From positions 1 through 64,000 of the forward strand of contig NZ_OBEF01000020.1 of NCBI RefSeq assembly GCF_900215375.1: 64,000 nucleotides of DNA, in the 5' to 3' direction. Shown one piece after another: positions 40,296 to 50,626 of this stretch. A program made the translations under genes and the position numbers. Within the stretch, counting starts at the first letter, position 1. Every line of letters begins with the position of its first letter. This stretch comes from Enterobacter sp. CC120223-11 (GTDB taxonomy: Bacteria > Pseudomonadota > Gammaproteobacteria > Enterobacterales > Enterobacteriaceae). The notes below the pieces were generated by a model, which saw nothing but the letters and a program-made list of their open reading frames with translations, was not told the DNA's origin and did no database searches.

Positions 40296-41116
40296 AAATG
40301 AATAAATCCGTCGTAGACGTGTGCCGCCGGGCCAGTCATAAACAGCGGCTGACCCGCTCCCTTCCAGGCGATATCTAGCCGACCGCCTGGCAATTCCACG
40401 CGTACCTCTTCGGCCAGCAGGCCCTGCTGAATGCCGACAGCAACCGCTGCACAGGCACCGCTGCCGCAGGCCTGAGTTTCCCCCGCGCCGCGTTCATAAA
40501 CGCGCAAACGGATATGGTTGCGGTTTACCACCTGCATAAAGCCGATATTGGCACGTTCCGGAAAACGCTCATGGCTTTCCAAAACTGGGCCTAATGTTTC
40601 CACCGCGGCGGTGTCGACGCTGTCGACCTGAACCACACAGTGCGGATTGCCCATTGAGACTACGCCGCACAATACTGTCTGTTCGGCCGCACGCATAATA
40701 TAGGTCTTTTCCGCTTTGTTAGCGCGGAACGGCACCTGAGAAGGCTCAAAGTTAGGCTCGCCCATATTCACCCGCACCAGGTCGTCATCGGTAACGCTTA
40801 ATACCATGCGCCCGTTGGCGGTGCTGACGCGAATGTCACGTTTATTGGTCAGGCCTTTGATTCTGACAAAACGGGCAAAACAGCGCGCGCCGTTGCCGCA
40901 CTGCGACACTTCGCTGCCGTCGGCGTTAAAGATGCGGTAGTGAAAATCGAGGTCCGGATCGTAAGGCGGTTCAACCACCAGCAGCTGATCGAACCCGACG
41001 CCAAGATGCCGATCGGCCAGGCGGCGGATCAACTCCGGAGAAAAGAACACATTCTGCGTTACCGCATCGACGACCATAAAATCATTGCCAAGGCCGTGCA
41101 TTTTAGAGAACTGCAT
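40292..41116 (-). CDS. dapF: Diaminopimelate epimerase DapF
   Basis: Cofactor-free epimerase converting L,L- to meso-diaminopimelate for lysine and peptidoglycan. 274 aa as in E. coli. Two catalytic cysteines are present: C73 (SQCGNGARC) and the partner near 217 ([12 protein letters not shown]). The start [13 protein letters not shown] has GGAG seven bases upstream; GTG four codons earlier is a less likely alternative. It lies 36 bp after lptM and overlaps yigA by 4 bp. Confidence 0.97.
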   Translation of the reverse strand: MQFSKMHGLGNDFMVVDAVTQNVFFSPELIRRLADRHLGVGFDQLLVVEPPYDPDLDFHYRIFNADGSEVSQCGNGARCFARFVRIKGLTNKRDIRVSTANGRMVLSVTDDDLVRVNMGEPNFEPSQVPFRANKAEKTYIMRAAEQTVLCGVVSMGNPHCVVQVDSVDTAAVETLGPVLESHERFPERANIGFMQVVNRNHIRLRVYERGAGETQACGSGACAAVAVGIQQGLLAEEVRVELPGGRLDIAWKGAGQPLFMTGPAAHVYDGFIHL

Positions 41117-41152
41117 CATTGACTCCACCCATGCAGAAAAAAGGCCTTTGGA

Positions 41153-41356
41153 TCAGTAGTTCACCTGGGTCGGGCCGCCGTTGTCGCCACGATCGTTGCG
41201 GGTCGGCTCGGTGCTCTGGGTTCCCGGATTGACCGGTTTCGTTGGCGGTGCAGCCGTTTTATCTGCCGGCGGGAAATAGAGCGGCCCCTTCAGGCCACAC
41301 CCTGCCAGGGTCGTTAACGCAGCCAAAAGGATCAGCGGTCGAAAGAGATTGTTCAT
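41153..41356 (-). CDS. lptM: LPS assembly lipoprotein LptM (YifL)
   Basis: Small outer-membrane lipoprotein, 67 aa as in E. coli YifL, shown to help oxidative maturation of the LptDE translocon. Lipoprotein signal peptide with lipobox LAGC (C20), then the conserved CGLKGPLYFPPADK and a Pro/Thr-rich tail. The long upstream in-frame extension (53 codons) overlaps cyaY and is rejected. First gene of lptM-dapF-yigA-xerC-yigB-uvrD. Confidence 0.94.
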   Translation of the reverse strand: MNNLFRPLILLAALTTLAGCGLKGPLYFPPADKTAAPPTKPVNPGTQSTEPTRNDRGDNGGPTQVNY

Positions 41357-41494
41357 GCTTAGCGTGCCTGTGGTTAATGCTTTCTGCTTTCTATCATCGC
41401 AGGAGAAGACGTAAAAGCAAGCGTTTAGCACCTGACTGCAACCGGAATTGTTTCGCGTTATACTGCCGCCATCACCTGATAATGGAAAAGAACA

Positions 41495-41818
41495 ATGAAC
41501 GACAGTGAATTTCATCGCCTCGCAGACCAGCTGTGGATGACCATCGAAGAAAGTCTCGATAACTGGGATGGCGACAGCGATATTGATTGTGAGATTAACG
41601 GCGGCGTGCTGACGCTAAGCTTCGAGAACGGCAGCAAAATCATCATCAACCGCCAGGAGCCGCTGCACCAGGTGTGGCTGGCAACCCGCCAGGGTGGCTA
41701 TCACTTTGATCTGAAAGGAGATGAGTGGATTTGCGATCGCAGCGGTGGGCGATTCTGGGATCTGCTGGAACAGGCAGCGACGGCGCAGGCCGGGGAAGAT
41801 GTCAGTTTCCGTAGGTAA
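41495..41818 (+). CDS. cyaY: Frataxin homologue CyaY
   Basis: Iron-binding regulator of Fe-S cluster assembly that acts on IscS. 107 aa (E. coli 106). Acidic first helix and edge ([18 protein letters not shown]) form the iron-binding ridge, followed by the beta sheet with [12 protein letters not shown] and [18 protein letters not shown]. Divergent from lptM and convergent with cyaA; a bidirectional terminator follows. Confidence 0.96.
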   Translation: MNDSEFHRLADQLWMTIEESLDNWDGDSDIDCEINGGVLTLSFENGSKIIINRQEPLHQVWLATRQGGYHFDLKGDEWICDRSGGRFWDLLEQAATAQAGEDVSFRR

Positions 41819-41824
41819 ACTGCA

Positions 41825-41850
41825 AAAACCTTCTTTATATGAAGGTTTTT
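41825..41850. terminator. Bidirectional terminator between cyaY and cyaA
   Basis: Stem AAAACCTTC / GAAGGTTTT with a 7 nt loop, flanked by A and T runs, just after the cyaY stop. It can act on cyaY rightward and on cyaA leftward. Confidence 0.85.
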
Positions 41851-41861
41851 TAGTATTTGCT

Positions 41862-41882
41862 CCCTCTCCCTGTGGGAGAGGG
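41862..41882. repeat. Short dispersed-type inverted repeat
   Basis: Perfect 9 bp stem CCCTCTCCC-tgt-GGGAGAGGG. Palindromes of this composition are common extragenic elements in Enterobacter-like genomes; only one copy is seen in this window. It may act as a second cyaA terminator or mRNA end stabiliser. Confidence 0.55.
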
Positions 41883-41921
41883 TCGGCAGAGGGCATCAAA
41901 CAGCAGGGGACGACTAAGAGA

Positions 41922-44468
41922 CTAAGAGAAGTACTGCTGTAACAGCGGTGCCGCGGCATCCTGATTTGCAGGCGTGACGGCCGCAACGGCCTGAGCGCGG
42001 AACGGAATGACCTGCGCACGGTTGTCCACTTTCACAATCTGATAGAACTGCGGCAGGTTGAAGTTGATAAAGCTTGAACCGTAGGTGAACCGGTCGTGCG
42101 ACGAGGAGTAGAAGCGGCTGACGTCGCGCACCAGCTCCTCTTTGCTACCTTCGCAGTGGTGATAAACCTCCGCACGGTTGCTCTCATCCAGAATGTAGAT
42201 GTTGAAGCCGTTGTCATCGCTGGTGTCTTCGAAGAAGAACTGAATGATCCCTTCGCTGGCAAACCCGTCCACCACCGGCGGCAGCTGAACGTGGTTGGTT
42301 TCCACCTGCACCGACAGCCCATGCAGCTTGTTGTGGGAAATCGCGCCGTAAAACTCTATAGCATTTTCCAGTTTCTGCACGGAAACGTTCAGGCGTTCGA
42401 AGAACAGGCCCCAGGTTTGCCCCGCCACGCGCAGCGCTTTGAAGCGCCCGGTTTCCTGACGGGTGCTGGAAAGGCGCAGCTCAATACACTCTGAAACCAG
42501 CTGCTGGACGCGGGTACGGATCAGGCCACGCAGGTGCTGGCTGTAGCAGAAGACTTCGACGCTGTCCGGCGGCGCAGCATCCTGATGCATTTTGCCGAGG
42601 ATGGTTTTCAGCGCTTCAATCATCGCCTGCTCGCCGTTGAAGTGCAGCGTACGCACTTCGTTCCACGAGTTGCGGTAGAGCAGATCGACGCTGCCCACCA
42701 GGCAATTCTGTTCTTCGCCAAAGCTGAATACGTCGAGCTTACGGAAATCGAAATGCACAACCTGATTGCGGAACGCCGCGGTCGGGTCATATTCAAGGTT
42801 GACGATAATCGCCAGATGACGAATTTCGCACGGGCTGTAGAGCGCTTTTGGCGTTGGTGCCGGCAGGCGCAGCGGGAAGTGGTGCGACACGTCGGCCACC
42901 ATCTCCTGCAGCTTGGCCAAATCGGCAATGCCGTTGCCCTTAATAAACAGGCGGGTACGGGACGTCAGCAGGCCGTTGAACCAGGCCCACGCCACCAGTT
43001 TATTAAGATAACGGTTATATTCCAGCGGCTGATGACTGACGATCGATTCCATGTTCGGCGCACGGTTGTAAAGATACCAGCCTGTGCGGTTGGCACGGCC
43101 CGGCGGCACATGGATAAAGGTCAGATTCGGCTCGGAAAGGTCGGGGGAAATCTGCGGATTCACCAGCGTGACTTTCCCCGGCAGTGCTTCGAATGCGGCG
43201 TACAGCTTGCGGGTCAGCACGCCGATGTCCTGCGGGCTGGCGGAAACGCTGAGGTTGTTGCGGCGCGCGAAGCGAATCAGATTGCGGTAGCTCTGCATCA
43301 TCGCGTCGAGCAACTCGTTGTGCGCGTCACGCACTTCGTCAATCTTCCAGTTAGCGCGGTTATCGAGCATCGACAGGCGCTCTTCGCTCCAGCCCCAATC
43401 TTTCACTAACTGACCAACAACTTCACGACGCCAGCCTACACAAGCGCGCTCGCGGCTCAGTTTTTCACACACTTTCAGGTAGAAACATCGACGCACCAAA
43501 TCCAGACGGGTGGTGTCATCAATGGCCTGCAGATAATCGGTGACGCGTTCAAGCATCATGCAGTACGGATCGAGCCCGAAGGAGACAATCTCGCCGTCGT
43601 GCAGGCGCTGTTTAATGTCTTTCGCCAGCAGGCGGCTGTTCGGGTATTCCCAGGAATAGGCTTCGAGCAGCAGGGTCTTCAGCACCGCTTTGTACGGTGA
43701 GTCGATGCTTTTATACAGCTGCCACAGGCTCGCGCCGAAGTACTCTTCCGCGGAGAGCGTGCTCAATCCGCCAAGGTCGAGCCATTCGTTTGGCGTCAGC
43801 ACGCCCTGGGCATAGAGCTTCATGACGTACTCGTCGTAGTGCTCTTCTTCTTCGCAAGGCACCATATTCCACAGAATACGTTTGCCCGCGAGGCGCACGG
43901 CGGTACGGTAAAATTCGTCGAGCAATAAAATATGCTGCGTGGAGCCGCAGTCTTCACCGCCGAGGCTGCCGCTTTCGTTGTGACGGAAACGGTTTTCGTC
44001 GATCAGGAAGAAGCTGACCTCGACGCCAAGCGACGCGGCCCAGCTCTCCAGCAGGCTACATTTACGCTGCAGCAGCTGGCGCTCTTCGTTATCAAGCCAG
44101 GCCTGATGACAAACCCAGATATCAAGATCGGAAGAACAGCTCTGGCCAACAGAAGAGGTGCTGCCCATGGAGTAGACGCCGGTGATCGGCAGTTCACCTT
44201 TGGCGGTGTCCTGACGCGGCATACCGCGGTGCAGTTCCAGCTCATCAAGGTAGTGGCGTTGGGTTTCATCAGGCGTGTAGAGGCAAATGCCTTTGGGTAC
44301 GTTACCGTCGAGGTAACCCGGCATCAGCGGATGGTGGTAGTGAAGCAATGTCGGCAGAAGACTGTAGACCTGCTGAAAAGCCGGCCCCATGGCAGCAAGC
44401 GCGCGATCCACACGCAATTGATTGATGGCATCCAGTCTCTGTTTCAGTGTCTCAATATAGAGGTACAA
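41922..44468 (-). CDS. cyaA: Class I adenylate cyclase CyaA
   Basis: Makes cAMP for CRP-dependent regulation; activated through EIIA-Glc. 848 aa as in E. coli. The N-terminal catalytic domain has the nucleotidyltransferase signature [15 protein letters not shown] with D114 and D116; the C-terminal half is regulatory. The start is TTG (44466-44468), as in E. coli, where it limits synthesis. Divergence from E. coli is highest at the C-terminus. A CRP site 146 bp upstream (44605-44624) allows feedback. Confidence 0.97.
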   Translation of the reverse strand: MYLYIETLKQRLDAINQLRVDRALAAMGPAFQQVYSLLPTLLHYHHPLMPGYLDGNVPKGICLYTPDETQRHYLDELELHRGMPRQDTAKGELPITGVYSMGSTSSVGQSCSSDLDIWVCHQAWLDNEERQLLQRKCSLLESWAASLGVEVSFFLIDENRFRHNESGSLGGEDCGSTQHILLLDEFYRTAVRLAGKRILWNMVPCEEEEHYDEYVMKLYAQGVLTPNEWLDLGGLSTLSAEEYFGASLWQLYKSIDSPYKAVLKTLLLEAYSWEYPNSRLLAKDIKQRLHDGEIVSFGLDPYCMMLERVTDYLQAIDDTTRLDLVRRCFYLKVCEKLSRERACVGWRREVVGQLVKDWGWSEERLSMLDNRANWKIDEVRDAHNELLDAMMQSYRNLIRFARRNNLSVSASPQDIGVLTRKLYAAFEALPGKVTLVNPQISPDLSEPNLTFIHVPPGRANRTGWYLYNRAPNMESIVSHQPLEYNRYLNKLVAWAWFNGLLTSRTRLFIKGNGIADLAKLQEMVADVSHHFPLRLPAPTPKALYSPCEIRHLAIIVNLEYDPTAAFRNQVVHFDFRKLDVFSFGEEQNCLVGSVDLLYRNSWNEVRTLHFNGEQAMIEALKTILGKMHQDAAPPDSVEVFCYSQHLRGLIRTRVQQLVSECIELRLSSTRQETGRFKALRVAGQTWGLFFERLNVSVQKLENAIEFYGAISHNKLHGLSVQVETNHVQLPPVVDGFASEGIIQFFFEDTSDDNGFNIYILDESNRAEVYHHCEGSKEELVRDVSRFYSSSHDRFTYGSSFINFNLPQFYQIVKVDNRAQVIPFRAQAVAAVTPANQDAAAPLLQQYFS

Positions 44469-44604
44469 GACATATCGCCTGATGTTAAACCTGAGTACTG
44501 CAAGGCGGTGTAAGGCCTGGAATACGAAGGCTTTTAGAATTTCAACAAGAACCGCTACCGTCAGTCGCCATGATGGTGGTGGTGCGGGCTAACAAACGGT
44601 TTAA

Positions 44605-44624
44605 AACGTGATCAATTTAACACC
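44605..44624 (-). promoter_or_regulatory. CRP site upstream of cyaA
   Basis: TGTTA-aattga-TCACG on the minus strand (dyad centre 44614.5) is the conserved autoregulatory CRP site of cyaA. In E. coli it overlaps promoter P2 and mediates repression by cAMP-CRP. The rest of 44469-44802 is the cyaA leader and the hemC upstream region; beyond an inverted repeat CTAACAT...ATGTTAG (44743-44775) I see no firm element. Confidence 0.75.
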
Positions 44625-44802
44625 TTGCCGTTTGACCGTAAAGAAAGTTGCGCTACTCATTAGTTTAGCACCGATTAACGGCTGTAAATTCTTCGCCACG
44701 CCTTGGCTCGCCTGAATTTCAGATTTTCAAAAAACTCGAAAACTAACATCCTTATAGCAACAATGTTAGGATGGCTGGCGGACGATAACGACGGTAACAA
44801 GC

Positions 44803-45744
44803 ATGTTAGACAAAGTTTTAAGAATTGCCACACGCCAAAGTCCTCTCGCACTTTGGCAGGCACATTATGTGAAAGACAGGCTGATGGCGTGCCATCCAGG
44901 GCTCAGGGTTGAACTGGTGCCAATGGTCACGCGAGGCGATGTGATCCTTGATACGCCCCTGGCAAAAGTCGGTGGTAAGGGCCTGTTTGTCAAAGAGCTT
45001 GAACTTGCGCTGCTTGAAAACCGCGCCGATATCGCCGTGCATTCGATGAAGGATGTCCCCGTGGAATTTCCACAGGGACTTGGCCTGACAACTATCTGCG
45101 AACGCGAAGATCCGCGTGATGCGTTTGTCTCAAACCACTTTGATTCCATCGACGCCCTGCCGCCAGGCAGCGTGGTTGGCACGTCAAGTTTACGCCGCCA
45201 GTGCCAGCTGGCCGCCGAACGTCCGGATCTGCAGATTCGCTCTTTACGCGGCAACGTCGGTACGCGCCTGAGCAAACTCGATAATGGCGATTATGATGCG
45301 ATTATTCTGGCAGTGGCCGGGCTGAAGCGCCTGGGTCTCGAAGACCGCATTCGACAGGCGCTTTCGCCTGAGCAATCCCTCCCTGCCGTTGGCCAGGGCG
45401 CGGTCGGCATTGAATGCCGCCTCGACGACGAACAAACCCACGCGCTGCTCGCTCCGCTCAATCATGCGGATACTGCCGTGCGCGTTTGCGCCGAGCGTGC
45501 GATGAACACCCGCCTCGAAGGAGGCTGTCAGGTGCCAATTGGCAGCTATGCTGAACTGAACAACGGTGAAATCTGGCTACGTGCATTAGTTGGCGCGCCG
45601 GATGGCAGCCAGATGGTACGCGGTGAACGTCGCGGCCCCGCCGATCAGGCTGAAGCCTTGGGCATTTCGCTGGCGGAAGAGCTGCTGAATAACGGAGCCC
45701 GCGAGATCCTCGCCGACGTCTATAACGGAGAAGCGCCCGAATGA
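44803..45744 (+). CDS. hemC: Hydroxymethylbilane synthase HemC
   Basis: Polymerises four porphobilinogens to hydroxymethylbilane in tetrapyrrole synthesis. 313 aa as in E. coli. Catalytic D84 (HSMKDVP) and the dipyrromethane-bearing C242 ([13 protein letters not shown]) are in place, with substrate-binding Arg in SSLRRQCQL and [10 protein letters not shown]. First gene of hemCDXY; its last 4 bp overlap hemD. Confidence 0.97.
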   Translation: MLDKVLRIATRQSPLALWQAHYVKDRLMACHPGLRVELVPMVTRGDVILDTPLAKVGGKGLFVKELELALLENRADIAVHSMKDVPVEFPQGLGLTTICEREDPRDAFVSNHFDSIDALPPGSVVGTSSLRRQCQLAAERPDLQIRSLRGNVGTRLSKLDNGDYDAIILAVAGLKRLGLEDRIRQALSPEQSLPAVGQGAVGIECRLDDEQTHALLAPLNHADTAVRVCAERAMNTRLEGGCQVPIGSYAELNNGEIWLRALVGAPDGSQMVRGERRGPADQAEALGISLAEELLNNGAREILADVYNGEAPE

Positions 45745-46481
45745 GTATTCTGGTCACTCGCCCGTCTCCCCAGGGAGAAGAACTTGTCAGCCGCCTGCGC
45801 GCGCTGGGGCGAGAGGCCTGGAGCTTTCCGTTAATTGAATTTACCCCCGGTCGCGAGCTGGCAACGCTTTCCGGGCATCTTGCGGATGTAAAGGAAGGTG
45901 ATTTGCTTTTCGCCCTTTCGCAGCATGCCGTCGAATTCGCTCACGCGCACCTGCAACAACAGGGGAAAAGCTGGCCGCCTGCGCCAGGCTATTTTGCCAT
46001 CGGGCGAACCACTGCCCTCGCGCTGCATAAAGTCAGCGGCATTGATGTTCGCTACCCGCTCGATCGGGAAATCAGCGAAGTCTTGCTACAATTACCGGAA
46101 TTACAAAACGTTGCAGGAAAGAAGGCGCTTATCTTGCGCGGCAACGGTGGACGAGAGCTGCTTGGCGAAACGCTGCAAAGCCGCGGTGCGTACGTGACGT
46201 TTTGTGAATGTTACCAGCGCAGCCCACGTCATTATGACGGGGCGCAAGAAGCCATGCGCTGGCAATCCCGCGGCGTGACCCGACTGGTCGTGACCAGCGG
46301 TGAAATGCTGCAACAGCTTTGGGCGTTAATCCCACAATGGTATCGCGAGGGTTGGTTGTTAAACTGCGAACTGCTTGTGGTGAGCGAGCGTCTGGTGCAA
46401 CAGGCCCGGGAGTTGGGCTGGCGGAATATCAGGGTGGCCGATAGCGCCGACAACGACGCGCTGCTGCGTGCTTTACAATAA
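45741..46481 (+). CDS. hemD: Uroporphyrinogen-III synthase HemD
   Basis: Cyclises hydroxymethylbilane to uroporphyrinogen III with inversion of ring D, the branch point to haem and siroheme. 246 aa as in E. coli. Two-domain fold with [11 protein letters not shown] at the N-terminus, [22 protein letters not shown] and [12 protein letters not shown], the segments lining the cleft. It overlaps hemC by 4 bp and ends 21 bp before hemX. Confidence 0.95.
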   Translation: MSILVTRPSPQGEELVSRLRALGREAWSFPLIEFTPGRELATLSGHLADVKEGDLLFALSQHAVEFAHAHLQQQGKSWPPAPGYFAIGRTTALALHKVSGIDVRYPLDREISEVLLQLPELQNVAGKKALILRGNGGRELLGETLQSRGAYVTFCECYQRSPRHYDGAQEAMRWQSRGVTRLVVTSGEMLQQLWALIPQWYREGWLLNCELLVVSERLVQQARELGWRNIRVADSADNDALLRALQ

Positions 46482-46502
46482 CTCTCAACATTGGAAGCCA
46501 TA

Positions 46503-47696
46503 ATGACGGAACAGAAAGAGAACGCCGCCGTGGTTGAAGAGACCAGGGAGGCCGTGGACACGACGCCACAGCCAGAAAATACGGAAAAAAAGAGCGCTGA
46601 GAAGAAAAACGGCAGCAGTAAAGCCCCTCTGGCGCTGAGCGTAATCGCGATTGCTATTGCGCTGGCCGCGGGTGCGGGCCTTTATGGCCTGGTGAAGCAG
46701 CAGGGTACCAGCCAGACGTCTGCCAATGACACGCTGGGCACTCAGGTCACCGCCCTGCAAAAAGCGCAGGAATCGCAGAAAGCAGAGCTGGAAGGCGTGA
46801 TCAAACAGCAGGCAGACCAGCTGACGGCCGCGAAACAGCAGCAGGATGCGATGGCGAAACACCTTGATGAGCTGCAGCAAAAAGTCGCCACCATTTCCGG
46901 CAGCGATGCCAAAACCTGGCAGCTGGCGCAGGCCGATTTCCTCGTCAAACTGGCGGGCCGCAAGCTGTGGAGCGATCAGGACGTTACCACCGCCGCCGCG
47001 CTGCTGAAAAGTGCCGACGCAAGCCTGGCGGACATGAATGACCCGAGTCTGATTAACGCCCGCCGCGCAATCACCGAAGACATCGCCAGCCTCTCCGGCG
47101 TGGCGCAGGTCGATTACGACGGCATCATCCTGAAAGTGAATCAGCTTTCAAATCAGATTGATAACCTGCGTCTGGCGGACAACACCGACGACGATTCCCC
47201 AATGGATTCTGACAGCGGCGAGCTTTCAAGCTCCCTCGGCGAGTGGCGCGTCAACCTGCAAAAGAGCTGGCAGAACTTTATGGACAGCTTTATCACCATT
47301 CGTCGTCGTGACGAAACGGCGGTACCGCTGTTGGCACCGAATCAGGACGTTTACCTGCGCGAAAACATTCGCTCACGCCTGCTGGTGGCCGCTCAGGCAG
47401 TGCCACGTCATCAGGATCAAACTTACAAACAGGCGCTGGATAACGTCTCCACCTGGGTTCGCGCGTACTACGACACCGATGATGCCACGACCAAAGCCTT
47501 CCTCGATGAGCTGGATGCGCTGAGTCAGCAGAGCATCAATATGGACGTGCCGGAAACGCTGCAAAGCCAGGCGATTCTGGAAAAGCTCATGCAGACACGC
47601 GTGCGTAATTTGCTGGCGCAGCCGTCTGTTACACCAGGTGCCGAACCTCAGGCTGAAGCTGCACCTGCCGCCGCCGCCGCACCGCAGGGAGAATAA
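46503..47696 (+). CDS. hemX: HemX membrane protein of the hemCDXY operon
   Basis: 397 aa (E. coli 393). A charged cytoplasmic N-terminus (1-38), one membrane helix ([21 protein letters not shown], about 42-62), a coiled coil rich in Gln/Lys (about 75-130), and a periplasmic domain with an Ala/Pro-rich tail. Often called a uroporphyrinogen methyltransferase, but it has no SAM-binding motif I can see, so that label is doubtful. The ATG at 46503 with GGAAG upstream was chosen over one four codons earlier. hemY follows after 2 bp. Confidence 0.9.
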   Translation: MTEQKENAAVVEETREAVDTTPQPENTEKKSAEKKNGSSKAPLALSVIAIAIALAAGAGLYGLVKQQGTSQTSANDTLGTQVTALQKAQESQKAELEGVIKQQADQLTAAKQQQDAMAKHLDELQQKVATISGSDAKTWQLAQADFLVKLAGRKLWSDQDVTTAAALLKSADASLADMNDPSLINARRAITEDIASLSGVAQVDYDGIILKVNQLSNQIDNLRLADNTDDDSPMDSDSGELSSSLGEWRVNLQKSWQNFMDSFITIRRRDETAVPLLAPNQDVYLRENIRSRLLVAAQAVPRHQDQTYKQALDNVSTWVRAYYDTDDATTKAFLDELDALSQQSINMDVPETLQSQAILEKLMQTRVRNLLAQPSVTPGAEPQAEAAPAAAAAPQGE

Positions 47697-47698
47697 GT

Positions 47699-48895
47699 AT
47701 GTTGAAAGTATTATTGCTCTTTGCACTGCTGATCGCCGGGATCGTGATCGGGCCGATCGTCGCCGGACACCAGGGCTACGTGCTGATCCAGACCGACAAC
47801 TACAACATTGAAACCAGCGTCACCGGCCTGGTGATCATCCTGATCCTGACCATGGTGGTGCTGTTCGCCATCGAATGGCTGCTACGCCGCATCTTCCGCA
47901 CCGGGGCGCACACCCGTGGCTGGTTTGTCGGCCGCAAGCGTCGCCGCGCTCGGAAGCAAACCGAGCAGGCGCTGTTGAAGCTGGCAGAAGGTGATTACCA
48001 GCAGGTTGAAAAGCTGATGGCGAAAAATGCCGATCACGCAGAACAGCCGGTGGTGAACTACCTGCTCGCGGCAGAAGCCGCCCAGCAGCGCGGGGACGAA
48101 ATGCGCGCCAATCAGCATCTGGAGCGAGCAGCAGAAAGCGCCGGTAACGATTTGATCCCGGTCGAAATCACCCGCGTTCGTATTCAACTGGCCCGTAACG
48201 AAGATCATGCGGCACGCCACGGCGTAGATAAGCTGCTGGAAATCTCTCCACGCCATCCGGAAGTGCTGCGCCTGGCCGAACAGGCCTACATCCGTACCGG
48301 CGCCTGGAGTTCGCTCCTCGACATCATTCCTTCCATGGCGAAAGCCAACGTGGGTGATGAAGCGCATCGTGATGCTCTGGAACAGCAGGCCTGGATTGGG
48401 CTGATGGAGCAGGCGCGTGCCGATCAGGGCAGCGATGGCCTGCGCGAGTGGTGGAAAAACCAGAGCCGCAAAACCCGCCAGCGCATTCCGCTGCAGGTCG
48501 CCATGGCCGATCACCTCATTGAGTGTGACGATCATGACACCGCCCAGCAGATCATCATCGACGGCCTGAAACGCCAGTATGACGATCGACTGCTGCTGCC
48601 GGTACCGCGCCTGAAAACCAACAATCCTGAACAGCTCGAGAAAGTGCTGCGCCAGCAGATCAAAAGCGTTGGCGATCGCCCACTGCTGTGGAGCACGTTG
48701 GGTCAGTCGCTGATGAAGCACGGCGAATGGCAGGAAGCGACCATCGCCTTCCGTGCCGCGCTAAAACAGCGCCCGGATGCGTTTGACTACGCCTGGCTTG
48801 CCGACGCACTCGATCGCCTGCATCAGCCGGAGGAAGCAGCGACTATGCGCCGCGATGGGCTGTTGCTGACGCTTCAGAACAACCCTCCTTCCTGA
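47699..48895 (+). CDS. hemY: HemY, TPR-containing inner membrane protein
   Basis: 398 aa as in E. coli. Two membrane helices form a hairpin at the N-terminus (about 2-22 and 41-62), followed by a basic stretch (RKRRRARKQTEQ) and TPR-type repeats (about 85-385) on the cytoplasmic or membrane face. Not related to the HemY protoporphyrinogen oxidase of Gram-positive bacteria; a scaffolding role for the haem pathway is suspected. Ends the operon before a strong terminator. Confidence 0.93.
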   Translation: MLKVLLLFALLIAGIVIGPIVAGHQGYVLIQTDNYNIETSVTGLVIILILTMVVLFAIEWLLRRIFRTGAHTRGWFVGRKRRRARKQTEQALLKLAEGDYQQVEKLMAKNADHAEQPVVNYLLAAEAAQQRGDEMRANQHLERAAESAGNDLIPVEITRVRIQLARNEDHAARHGVDKLLEISPRHPEVLRLAEQAYIRTGAWSSLLDIIPSMAKANVGDEAHRDALEQQAWIGLMEQARADQGSDGLREWWKNQSRKTRQRIPLQVAMADHLIECDDHDTAQQIIIDGLKRQYDDRLLLPVPRLKTNNPEQLEKVLRQQIKSVGDRPLLWSTLGQSLMKHGEWQEATIAFRAALKQRPDAFDYAWLADALDRLHQPEEAATMRRDGLLLTLQNNPPS

Positions 48896-48908
48896 GTGAT
48901 TCTGTGAC

Positions 48909-48940
48909 AAGGGGCCGATAAGGCCCCTTTCTTTTTTCCG
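48909..48940 (+). terminator. Terminator of hemCDXY
   Basis: Stem AAGGGGCC / GGCCCCTT with a 5 nt loop followed by TCTTTTTT, 14 bp after the hemY stop. Confidence 0.92.
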
Positions 48941-49068
48941 CATCCCGTGCCAAAGTTTCCGCTCTGCTTCCTGCCTGCGAGCTTCCCAATGTAACGATTT
49001 CTTAGCTCTGTCCGTTTTCACTCACGCGTTTCATTGCGTGGATAACGCTTTGCTGGAGATCGTCTCAT

Positions 49069-50274
49069 ATGAATTCTCTGCTGTTTGCGCTGCTGCGCGC
49101 ACTGCGGAGCCATGCCTGGTTTCGTCTGCTGGCTTGCGCTTTTGTTTTGTCGTCGCTGGGTAATGGCCTGACGCAGGTGGTGGTTTTTGGCCAGCTCCTG
49201 CGCTGGCAGGCTTCGCCCACTCTACTAACCCTTGCCTGGCTTTTGGCCACCCTTCCCGGCTTTCTGGGCAGTCTGGCTGGCGAAAGGCTATGTCGTACTT
49301 TTCCGCCTTTGCAACTGCTTCTCCTTTGTGAACTGCTGGGCCTGTTCGCGCTGGTTATGCCATGGCAGGGAATCAATCTGCACAACATCCCTTTGCTGCT
49401 GGCCGTTCAGTCCGTTGAGTCACTCCTTGGGGGAATGGCATGGCCCGCTCTGGCGCTGACGTTTAAGCGCGGGCTGAGTGCGGAGGAGCTTCCGGCAGCC
49501 ACCGCGATGGAAAACATGATCTTCGCCTCCCAGGTTTTGCTGGGTACCGGCATGGGCGTGCTGCTGTTCGGGCGAGTTAGCCCGCAGACGCTGCTGCTGG
49601 TTGATGCCCTTAGCTTTGTCGCCGCTGCGTGGCTACTGTGGCTTGCTTCACGGCAAACAACCATGCTCCCTGAAACACAGCAACATGCAGCCATGGTGTC
49701 GCCGCAATGGGAGACATTGAGCATCGTGCAAAAGCGGAGTCTGTTGCTGTTACCTTCGCTCGCGGCCGTTGGCGCTCCCGCTATGGCACTTTTGCCTGCC
49801 CTGGCCCAGCAAATGCGGCCGGAGGACAGCGCCGGCCTGGCATTACCGCTACTGTTCAGCCGCAGCCTGGGGCAACTTTGCGGACCAATGCTGCTTAACA
49901 GCCAGAAGATGGTGGAATATACCCGTCGTAATCACCTGCTGCTGGGCTGCCTGGCGCTGTTTCTGCTGGCTTATATCTTAATGCCCACGCTGTCAGCTTT
50001 TACCGGCGCGTCGCTGGCGGCGATTTTCATCGCGCATCTGGCATCAAACGTGGTTTTCGCTCTGGGAACATTCGGCGTGCTGCATCAGTTCGATGAGAAG
50101 GAGGTTTCGGGAGCCAGCGCGAAAGCCTGGCGATGGCAAACGATCAGCGCAACCATCACAACCTCCATTGCCGTTCTGCTGACGGGTATGCTTGGGGCAG
50201 TTCACACACTCTGGTGTGTTTCATTTTGCTCGTTGATTCTGGTGGGAGGAATTCTATTCCGCTACCGGAATTAA
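49069..50274 (+). CDS. MFS transporter of unknown substrate
   Basis: 401 aa with about twelve hydrophobic segments in two halves separated by a short hydrophilic loop near residues 200-225 (TMLPETQQHAAMVSPQWETL). The pattern resembles the EntS-type MFS_3 exporters, which lack strong sequence motifs; the substrate cannot be told. GGAGA lies nine bases before the ATG. It occupies the site between hemY and the glmZ/tRNA cluster where E. coli has aslA/aslB. Its stop is 5 bp from the GlmZ terminator on the other strand. Confidence 0.82.
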   Translation: MNSLLFALLRALRSHAWFRLLACAFVLSSLGNGLTQVVVFGQLLRWQASPTLLTLAWLLATLPGFLGSLAGERLCRTFPPLQLLLLCELLGLFALVMPWQGINLHNIPLLLAVQSVESLLGGMAWPALALTFKRGLSAEELPAATAMENMIFASQVLLGTGMGVLLFGRVSPQTLLLVDALSFVAAAWLLWLASRQTTMLPETQQHAAMVSPQWETLSIVQKRSLLLLPSLAAVGAPAMALLPALAQQMRPEDSAGLALPLLFSRSLGQLCGPMLLNSQKMVEYTRRNHLLLGCLALFLLAYILMPTLSAFTGASLAAIFIAHLASNVVFALGTFGVLHQFDEKEVSGASAKAWRWQTISATITTSIAVLLTGMLGAVHTLWCVSFCSLILVGGILFRYRN

Positions 50275-50279
50275 CCCAT

Positions 50280-50485
50280 AAAAAAACGCCTGCTCTGAAA
50301 TCAGGGCAGGCGTTAAAACAGGTCTGATTGACAACAATTGGTGCTTCACTCAACGTTATGTCCATGGTGTCTGATGAGGCCGAAGCGACATCTGTCGGTG
50401 GACGATAAGCACCGTAAACGGCTCTGCGTCATTCCTGGATTTATGAGGCGTAAACGCGAACATAAGAGATGGAATGAGCATCTAC
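50280..50485 (-). ncRNA. glmZ: Small regulatory RNA GlmZ
   Basis: About 206 nt, read leftward. The 5' end GTAGATGCTCATTCCATC, central GACAGATGTCGCTT and CATCAGACACCATGGAC, and the 3' region ending in a terminator (AACGCCTGC / GCAGGCGTT plus T7) match my recollection of E. coli GlmZ (207 nt), and the location between hemY and the argX-proM tRNAs is the same. With Hfq, GlmZ activates glmS translation when GlcN6P is low and is cleaved by RNase E with RapZ. The gene explains the otherwise ORF-poor, A/T-richer gap. Confidence 0.92.
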
Positions 50486-50489
50486 ACGG

Positions 50490-50513
50490 ATATTATTGCA
50501 CAGGTTATGCCAC
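50490..50513 (-). promoter_or_regulatory. glmZ promoter, sigma-54 type with overlapping sigma-70 -10
   Basis: TGGCAT-aaccTG-TGCA on the minus strand (50497-50512) has the GG-N10-GC spacing of sigma-54 promoters, with GC 13 bp before the GlmZ 5' end. TAATAT (50490-50495) could serve as an overlapping sigma-70 -10. Overlapping dual promoters are known for glmZ/glmY in Enterobacteriaceae. Confidence 0.7.
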
Positions 50514-50563
50514 TCTTGCACCCCTGAATATCAGGGAGTTAAGGTAATTCAGATAAATGGAGA

Positions 50564-50581
50564 TGTCGCTGAATAGCGACG
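50564..50581 (-). promoter_or_regulatory. GlrR activator site 2 (proximal)
   Basis: TGTC-gctgaatagc-GACG matches the GlrR motif TGTC-N10-GACA at 7 of 8 bases, centred about 87 bp upstream of the glmZ start and 63 bp (six turns) from the distal site. Confidence 0.62.
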
Positions 50582-50626
50582 CCAGAATAATAAAAATATG
50601 AATCAACTTAAAATCAGAGAATTAGA

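Noticed and set aside
50371-50386. Hammerhead-ribozyme-like core CTGATGAGGCCGAAG
   Set aside because: The following bases cannot form stem II (no GGCC partner) and no GAAA plus stem III follow; the sequence is the complement of a conserved part of GlmZ.
50338-50547. 69-codon frame on the plus strand
   Set aside because: It lies wholly opposite GlmZ and its promoter, has no ribosome site and resembles no protein family I know.
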